Positions 59,692-64,000 of a stretch of DNA of 64,000 nucleotides are shown one piece after another. The stretch spans positions 124,001 to 188,000 of the forward strand of contig JAOCPU010000017.1 of assembly GCA_035772785.1 (NCBI GenBank), given 5' to 3'. The notes under the pieces are model-generated. The model was not told where the DNA came from and searched no databases. It was given only the letters and a program-made list of their open reading frames with translations. Both the position numbers and the translations under genes were made by a program. Position 1 is the stretch's first letter, and the number at the start of each line of letters is the position of its first letter. This stretch comes from Phlebiopsis flavidoalba. Its lineage: Eukaryota; Basidiomycota; Agaricomycetes; Polyporales; Phanerochaetaceae.

Positions 59692-62200
59692 TCAAAAGTC
59701 CCATAGGGTTCCCTAGAGCGGAGTATGTGAGGACAAAACGGTGCGAGAATGTGCAGCGAGGATGCATACAAATGCCGGGATGGCCGATTTCCTTGCACCC
59801 CTCCATGATCTCTTTTGTTACCCTGGTAGTTTGATGTTATGAACACGACTTCTGCCCCCCACGCATAGTACGCTTCCTTCACAAGTTTCATAACGTCTGG
59901 TCGGCCGCCTGTACGAAGGGTAAGAATAGAACGGACACGGCCGGCAACGGGTGCACACGACAATCGAACCTCGCGCTTTCGAATCCCACAGACAGCAGCG
60001 CTCCTTGCCGAGGTGTCTGTGAATGAGGCTAGAGATCGTTGGGCCCGAACGTTTTTTTTCCTCCTGATCCGAGCCTATCCAGATGAGATAACCTGTGCGT
60101 GGGAGACAGTCAGCATGGCTGCGGCTCGAGATGAAGACGCCAAAGAGGCAAATTGCAATTGAGGTGCTGGACAACACCCGGACACTCACCAGTCGGGGCT
60201 CTGAAACACACGGGTATGAGAAACTTGACACGTTTTCAGAACGGTCAAGGCACAAACCTGAATGCATGTTGAAAGCGGCGGCACCGAGGCCAGTGCCCTG
60301 TACAGACGCGGATCCCGCGCTTGTATATAGCGTTGAGGTGTTTGAAACCCCCGCAAACTAACGAAGAACATCAGGAAGAGGAACCTTCACGCAAGTTTAA
60401 GTTGTCTACCTTCAGCTGACGCGTCCATAGGTGAGTCGGAGGGTCATTGACAAGGCTACGAGTGAAATCGCCTTTGCACACTCGCAGATCAGATAGTGGT
60501 GACTTGGCGTGAGTACCCTCGCTGTAAACCAATGAAGCTCAGCTTTTCCGGATAATGTCGTATGCCGGACCTTGATACTCCCGAGATGATGCCGAAGGCG
60601 TGGTACACTCCATAACTGAGGAGCGGGAGATACGCGCAAGCAGACCTTGCTGCATACCACGCTCGAACCTCAAAAATGGCAACCTTGGGCGAGGGCTGCG
60701 GAAAGATCAGGCCGCCGAGGTTTGACAGGACCCGCTGAGGGTACTCACGCCCACTTCGATATCAAACGGATACTTCTCGAACGGTGAACCAAGGAATGAG
60801 GATACTGTATGGTGCATTAGTTAGCAGCCTGAATGATGTCGCATTAGAGACAGATGTGGTAGAACACTTACCAAAGCGTCATGTCCGAAACAGTACCAGA
60901 AATCTTGCTGACGAATGACGCGAACGTTGGGGTTCCAGGTGTGTGTGTCGAGGTCATAGCTATCCCCGAGAACCACAAAGATCCATGCTAACCGACTGGG
61001 GAAGGGTGTTAGCACACACGTACACCACAGTGACCACAGTGTAATGGTATATGGAAAAAAAATGAGGCCGTCGGGACTTGTGAAGACACACGGACGAGGG
61101 ACGCCTCCTTGCCTGCGCCGCAAGCCTTTTCTCAAAGCAACGATTGGTGGACTGCATACTCACTGGCAATAAGGCCGACCCTGGACAAATCCGGCTGTGA
61201 GCTAACCGGAGCGCTGGTTGAGGAATATACGGTCCCAAGATGTACTCAACTCAACCGATGAACCGGTGGTGTCGCCCCCCTCGAAAACGCTGTACAGTAT
61301 GTGAGAACAAATATGCACCGTTGAAGTGCGATCCCACGTACTTGTGATGCGTATTCCGAACCCACGGGAACGCACTCGCGATACTGATGGCAACCGCTAT
61401 GTGGTAATGGACTCCAGTAATGAGAACTGCGTCGTGGTTGTCCTTGTGGTCGATGAAGATGAGTGTGACTCTGAAGATCAGCCACACGAAACGGAAGTGG
61501 CACAGCCAGAGTGTATGCCTCCAATGTGCTGTAGCGCTGAAGTGCAGCCCAGACACGGAACCACAATGGCGTCCACTGAGAGGCGTATGAGTATTCGTCA
61601 GGGACCAAGGTCATCTCAACACACCTTGGCGAAGCAAAAAATGACAACAGCGTAGAGTATTCGGCCAAAGAGCTCATTGCGCATCAAAATGGCAAAGAGT
61701 AGGTTCCCTAGAACGAAGGCGCCCGTGTATTGGCGAGGATAGTGCCAGATGTCCAAGGCGGCGAGGAGAAGGGGCTACAGCATTGAGCGTGGTGGTGATG
61801 AGATAGAATTTGCTAAATAATTTTCAGACCGAACCCGAAAACAAAATGCCGAAAAGGAGGAGAATTACTTGCCGTATGTGTTGAACCACAATTGGAAGCG
61901 AACCCATCGACTGACTTTACGAGGTGCTGGTTTTGTTGAAAGAAGGCCCTTGGCAGTTGGAATGCGCGCCCTGTACGGAGACGACTGGTGGTTTTTCGTC
62001 TGCAACCTTCGGCACAACGGGGAAGAGTTCGAGGTGGTTGGCGTGCCCCCTTCTCGGGATCGTCCACAAATCTCGGTGAAGACATGATAAGCGTCGTTGG
62101 ACGGTCCTCTGGCTATCGTCCTTTTGACCGCTACACCACGGGGAGGAGGTGCTGAATCAATGTGGAGGGAAGTGAGGAGATAAAAGCCAGGAGAGCGCAA
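59692..62200 (-). CDS. TmpA/NRPS12-like integral membrane oxidoreductase
   Basis: A flavin/nicotinamide-dependent membrane protein related to Aspergillus nidulans TmpA and to the C-terminal part of NRPS12-like proteins. On the minus strand: RWVRFQLWFNTYGK (about 61905-61865), intron, KFYLITTTLNAV (about 61805-61770), GAFVLGNLLFAILMRNELFG (about 61720-61660), GGIHSGCATS (about 61530), WLIFRVTLIFIDHKDNHDAV (about 61485-61425) and IAVAISIASAFPWVRNTHH (about 61400-61340) build the helices. RLAWIFVVLGDSYDLDTHTW (about 61000-60935), QQDFWYCFG, ILIPWFTVREVSV (about 60815-60777) and GDFTRSLVNDPPT (about 60465-60430) lead to the dinucleotide domain: YLIWIGSDQE (about 60090), SLIHRHLG, GGRPDVMKLVKEAYYAWGAE, VVFITSN and GNKEIMEGCKEIG (about 59918-59775). 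The end is GTLWDF, stop 59692. Frames shift often. The start is uncertain. Confidence 0.8.
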
Positions 62201-64000
62201 GGCTCGAACGAACGAGGCAAGTCGTGATTGAGTATGGAATAGACACGGTCATGGCTCCTAGGAAAGGCCGAGGGTTTTTTATGAGCGGTGGTGAATCCGA
62301 GATGTCTGCGCGTACATTTTCCGGTCAACCGGTTAGGGTTGGAAACCCGCTCTTCTGTACCCAAGGGGGGAAGATGTGGAGTCGACATTCAGGCAGGAAC
62401 CATCGCAGCGCAGTTCCCAGACATTCACACACCTTTATCGGGCGTTTAGGGCTGGATCAACAGCATGGGAACACGCGACGAAATGGCGTCGATGGCGTGT
62501 CCATGGCCCTTCAGCGGACCACGACATGAGCGTTCAGGTCAAGATGCAATCTCCGACCGGATGGGGCGTCTGCTAGCACAGGTGGCTGGTTTTCGGCATG
62601 TGTAGTCTTCTAACGGCTGTTAGCTATGTGCCTTTCATTCCCGTCAAGGCCCTTTCACTTCACGCAGCCGGACGAGACACATGTTGCGAGATCTCGGTGC
62701 ACTGCTGAAAGGTCAGAAGTGGGCTCGCCGTCCAAACACAAAGGTTGATTATTCACCAACACTTTGTTTGAAGACGTTTTGCTGCTGGCACTGGCAAGAT
62801 TGAGAACACAAGGCCCCCTAACACCAACGACTTTAGCCACAAATCTCTGTGAGTACATACCGTATACGTTACCGCAGGATGGTCTTCAGCTAAGGTCTTG
62901 TGGGTTACGGCTTTACAAAACTGGTCTCAAGTGATTCTGAGGTACGGGCCGCCACAAAGTTGCATCGACAATAACTTTCGAACGTTGTTAACTTGACGCC
63001 GTGGAGGCGTTGAGTGTGGCACTGCGTCTACTATGAAAAAGGATGCAACTTCAATAAAGAAATTGTTGAAATCATACCATTCACGATCACACGACAAGCT
63101 TGTAAGTAGCAGTGTAGTGTTGACGATGCGCCTCCTCCCGGGGTGGAATCATTTGTCGTTCTCGGTCATCTCCGGTAAGAAGCGGACGAGGCATTTAGAA
63201 CTCTTCAGCCAACCCTATGGTTAGGTATGATAGGGTTGAATTGTGACGGATTTGTTCTGCGGTTAATTATCTGATAAAATCAACACTAATAAGGGTCACT
63301 CACAGAAACGATCTCGAAGCATTCGACAACTGGGGTAAGTCCACAAGCACCTAATATACCCCGCAAAACAAAGATGGTACCTACACCCGCCTTGACGTCA
63401 AGCGGGGTACCCAGACTGCATCGCACTTTTCTGGGTAATATTCGGTGGAAGACGGGATCGAGCCAGGACCATTATAGTGACCATTGTCAATGGAGGAAGG
63501 CGTAAAAAACGGGCACACCGGATCTTGGCCACTCGCGCGCGGAGCACCGTAGGTCCTTCTCAAGTCATATTACTGGTCGCGAAGGAACATTGGCGCAGTC
63601 ATCCCGCGTGAGCGTCGGCTGAGACCTGTGTATGAGGATGTACAGTACCTGTATGCATGTCTCTTATGTTCCTGCTACTTGCGAAGCAGGGGTGTGGCGT
63701 GAGATTATGAAATAACGCTCATCCGAGTTACATGTCTATCGGTTTCGTGTGGCGTAATGTCGTATTGAGGAACAACTCCGGAGCCCAAGTTGCCATAGGA
63801 TCGTCATTGATTTGTCGTTTTGTATCCGAGCTGGGTACGTCAGAACAGACAGCACTTCTCTTATCATCATGCGGCCCCCCCCCAGAGCAACCTTCTGCTG
63901 CTCCAATGCAGCTACGAATTGCTGGTGGCAGGTCACCGTAACACTTCGAAGAGAGTAACGTATACATGAGACTTACGCATGAATTCGGACTCATGCGCAG
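62201..64000. other. No gene identified
   Basis: The upstream flank of the TmpA-like gene. No AMP-binding or carrier-protein motif is seen here, so the gene does not appear to be the tail of a larger NRPS-like protein within this window. Short open frames on both strands (for example 62655-62858 and 63728-63994, minus) lack motifs. A gene cut by the window edge cannot be ruled out. Confidence 0.4.

Noticed and set aside
301..62200. Programmed ribosomal frameshifting as an explanation for the broken genes
   Set aside because: The shifts are too many, occur in unrelated genes, and lack slippery heptamers with downstream structures at most sites.
59692..62200. Ferric reductase, NADPH oxidase or pheromone receptor for the minus-strand membrane gene
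   Set aside because: The helices and the segments FTVREVSV, GDFTRSLVNDPPT, YLIWIGSDQE and GTLWDF in this order fit the TmpA/NRPS12-like family; the haem-ligand and receptor patterns of the alternatives were not seen.
1..64000. Transposons, tRNA, rRNA or CRISPR arrays
   Set aside because: No reverse transcriptase, integrase or transposase motifs, no long terminal or inverted repeats, no convincing tRNA cloverleaf and no regular spacer arrays were seen by eye. A covariance-model and repeat search would be the decisive test.

Overview
The window is fungal nuclear DNA, almost certainly from a mushroom-forming basidiomycete (Agaricomycetes). Genes are split by many 50-90 bp GT...AG introns. The set includes a class I hydrophobin, Agaricomycete-style F-box proteins with leucine-rich, WD40 or tryptophan-rich ankyrin-like tails, a stand-alone TmpA/NRPS12-like membrane oxidoreductase and ordinary eukaryotic housekeeping genes. 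I saw no operons, ribosome binding sites, CRISPR, rRNA or transposase genes.

Layout: GLE1 (nuclear pore mRNA export) lies on the minus strand at 0.3-2.4 kb, followed by a minus-strand hydrophobin at 3.0-3.4 kb. Two F-box/LRR-like genes in tandem occupy 5.2-9 kb. The stretch 9-14.6 kb has only weak, unassigned coding signal. A minus-strand Ser/Thr protein kinase covers 15.6-17.3 kb. A plus-strand 4-coumarate-CoA-ligase-like acyl-CoA synthetase with a peroxisomal C-terminus lies at 18.7-21.0 kb, followed by a possible RNA-binding protein. Two tandem cornichon/ERV14 cargo-receptor genes lie at 22.8-24.9 kb and a cupin at 25.4 kb. Next is a sugar-related block: an N-acetylglucosamine-kinase-like gene (plus), a secreted GH35 beta-galactosidase (minus, 28.3-32.4 kb) and an MFS anion:cation symporter (plus, 33.7-36.3 kb). 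Two unassigned minus-strand membrane-protein candidates lie at 37-43 kb. They are followed by a microbial-type PARG, a D-2-hydroxyacid dehydrogenase, a coiled-coil protein, a divergent F-box/WD40 and F-box/DWW pair, the ERAD factor HRD3/SEL1L, a DEK_C-SWIB chromatin protein, and finally the TmpA-like oxidoreductase (minus, 59.7-62.2 kb).

Nearly every recognisable gene, including ones normally essential (GLE1, HRD3, ERV14), is broken by small insertions and deletions: the conserved protein continues, but hops between frames even inside exons. This fits an uncorrected long-read assembly better than real gene decay, although a decayed haplotype cannot be excluded from sequence alone. Because of it, gene spans below run from first to last recognisable coding segment and are not single open frames.

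Functionally, the window mixes housekeeping (mRNA export, ER export, ERAD, chromatin, signalling) with environmental genes (hydrophobin, beta-galactosidase, transporter, acyl-CoA ligase, cupin). I find no convincing undescribed multi-gene system. The best leads are the intron-retaining cornichon duplication, the PARG gene, the stand-alone TmpA-like enzyme, and the GlcNAc-kinase / GH35 / MFS neighbourhood.
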